Shown: positions 5,644 through 6,604 of the stretch, piece after piece
Layout of the letters: every line of letters begins with the position of its first letter
Position numbering within the stretch: the stretch's first letter is position 1
Assembly (NCBI GenBank): GCA_024697985.1
Contig: JAILRX010000262.1
Location: 1 to 6,604, forward strand
Length of the DNA stretch: 6,604 nt
Direction: 5' to 3'
Origin: Treponemataceae bacterium
Lineage (GTDB): Bacteria; Spirochaetota; Spirochaetia; Treponematales; Treponemataceae
Notes under the pieces: generated by a model
Databases searched by the model: none
What the model saw: the letters and a program-made list of their open reading frames with translations, nothing else
Told to the model about the DNA's origin: nothing
Made by a program: the position numbers and the translations under genes

Positions 5644-6604
5644 AACCTTTAGTGTTGTTATCCCGGCAGCCGGCTCATCGACAAGAATGAAAAAAAGCAC
5701 TGATTATCAGGGCGGTAAAAAAGAATACCTTCCAATGAAATCGGTGCTTTTTGAAAACGAAAAAGCTTCAACTGTGCTTTCCTGCGTAGCTGAGGCTTTT
5801 TTATTGGCTGCAAAAAACAATCCGCAATATAAACTCCGCTCAATTGTCGTTGTAATTCCACCGGATGACGATACCGCAAACCTCGAAGCATACGAGGCCT
5901 TTTTCGCAAGTCCACAGGTCAGTCTTTTGGCAGAACAGCTTACGGCCCGAGTTGATTTTGTTCCAGGTGGCCAGACACGACAGGAATCGGTCAAAATCGC
6001 CCTGGATTTTCTTTCACAACTCAATCCGGATTTTGTAGCAATTCACGACGGAGCTCGTCCATGGATTCGTCCCGAACTGATTGAAAAATGCCTTAAAACA
6101 GCCTTTGAAAAAGGAAGCTGTGCTCCTGTCATCAATGTGGTTGATACGATAAAACAGATTGATGGTGACGATAATTCAATCAGCGCTCATTTAAAACGAA
6201 ATGAACTTGGCGCAATTCAAACACCACAAGTTTTTGAATTCCAAAAACTTTTAAAGGCAAATATCGAAGCTGAAAAAAATACTTTTTCTGCCACAGATGA
6301 TACAGAAATCTGGGCAAAATTCAGCGGTGAAAAAGTCTTCTTTTGTGAAGGCGATGAAAACAACAAAAAGATAACATATGCTTCCGACGTTAAAAATCTT
6401 TGCGAAACAAAGACTAACGGCGGCGACAGCGATTGTGCTGGCGGCAGTTGCGCAAGTAACGGAACTCGCGCTGAAAAAGACCGTAGCACTGTTAACGAAA
6501 GGAGCGAAACTGGAAGCGCCTGCAACAGCAGCACCACAATAACCAGCACCCTACGAATCGGGCTCGGCTACGACCTGCACGCGCTCGTCGAAGGCCGCCC
6601 CCTC
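5636..6604 (+). CDS. ispDF: Bifunctional IspD-IspF (MEP cytidylyltransferase / MECDP synthase), 3' end beyond window
   Basis: The frame is open from ATG 5636 to the last base (323 codons, no stop). Residues 1-255 are IspD, which joins CTP and 2-C-methyl-D-erythritol 4-phosphate to form CDP-ME. Visible IspD motifs are the nucleotide-binding start VVIPAAGSSTRM (7-18), KKEYLP (28-33, where many IspDs have PKQYL), PGGQTRQESVKIAL (110-123), HDGARPWIRPELI (137-149), the VVDTIK segment (168-173), TPQVF (196-200) and TDDTEIW (220-226). A Ser/Thr/Asn/Gly/Cys-rich linker covers about 257-305. The IspF domain then begins with LRIGLGYDLHALVEGRPL (306-323), where D313 and H315 match the conserved metal ligands of MECDP synthase. 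No ATG, GTG or TTG start in this frame precedes the IspF part, supporting a true fusion. The start codon overlaps the carD stop (ATGAGTAA), so translation is probably coupled. GC content rises sharply from about 6415 onward. Confidence 0.93.
   Translation, partial: MSKTFSVVIPAAGSSTRMKKSTDYQGGKKEYLPMKSVLFENEKASTVLSCVAEAFLLAAKNNPQYKLRSIVVVIPPDDDTANLEAYEAFFASPQVSLLAEQLTARVDFVPGGQTRQESVKIALDFLSQLNPDFVAIHDGARPWIRPELIEKCLKTAFEKGSCAPVINVVDTIKQIDGDDNSISAHLKRNELGAIQTPQVFEFQKLLKANIEAEKNTFSATDDTEIWAKFSGEKVFFCEGDENNKKITYASDVKNLCETKTNGGDSDCAGGSCASNGTRAEKDRSTVNERSETGSACNSSTTITSTLRIGLGYDLHALVEGRPL

Noticed and set aside
5398..5700. Minus-strand Phe/Ile-rich frame resembling a membrane protein
   Set aside because: The hydrophobic runs are simply the complement of the GAA/GAT codons in the CarD acidic tail.
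5707..6024. Minus-strand open frame of 105 codons opposite ispD
   Set aside because: It lies fully antisense to clearly conserved IspD motifs, has no ribosome site I could see, and resembles no known protein.
6217..6549. Minus-strand open frame of 110 codons opposite the IspD end and linker
   Set aside because: It is a Leu/Ser/Val-rich shadow of the coding strand; the plus-strand IspD and IspF motifs explain the region.

Overview
This 6.6 kb window looks like a stretch of chromosome from a spirochaete, most likely a host-associated Treponema. The basis is the combination of a ThrRS without a TGS domain, a CarD-type RNA polymerase-binding regulator with a long acidic tail, an IspD-IspF fusion immediately downstream of it, and moderate-to-low GC with AT-rich intergenic DNA. 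The assignment is inference from protein character and gene order; no marker gene such as rRNA is present. Coding density is very high: no gap exceeds about 95 bases, and I found no tRNA, rRNA, CRISPR, insertion sequence or clear terminator.

Layout. On the minus strand, positions 31-1791 hold a complete threonyl-tRNA synthetase gene (thrS). It diverges from everything else across a 94-base region (1792-1885). That region carries a strong sigma70-like promoter for thrS and, overlapping it back to back, a plausible promoter for the rightward genes. The rightward set is: a 474-residue soluble protein of unknown function (1886-3310), probably read from a leaderless transcript; an exported OppA-like substrate-binding protein (3294-4961) overlapping the previous gene by 17 bases; after 34 bases, a CarD-family regulator (4996-5643); and, overlapping it by 8 bases (ATGAGTAA), an ispD reading frame (5636 to window end) that runs without a stop or internal start into the first residues of IspF.

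How the genes may work together. ThrRS (translation), CarD (transcription initiation at RNA polymerase) and IspDF (two non-consecutive steps of the MEP isoprenoid pathway) are housekeeping functions. The tight overlaps suggest two translationally coupled pairs: unknown protein plus binding protein, and CarD plus IspDF. Whether all four rightward genes share one transcript is uncertain, because the 34-base gap before carD could contain a weak promoter.

Most notable points: the overlapping divergent promoters with a leaderless start; the uncharacterised 474-residue protein coupled to an orphan binding protein; the CarD acidic tail, with 28 of its last 37 residues D or E; and the IspD-IspF junction. 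At that junction the linker is low-complexity, base composition rises to about 60% GC, and a second reading frame encodes an alanine-rich 54-residue peptide ending just before the IspF domain. I do not see evidence for a wholly new defence, mobile or signalling system here.
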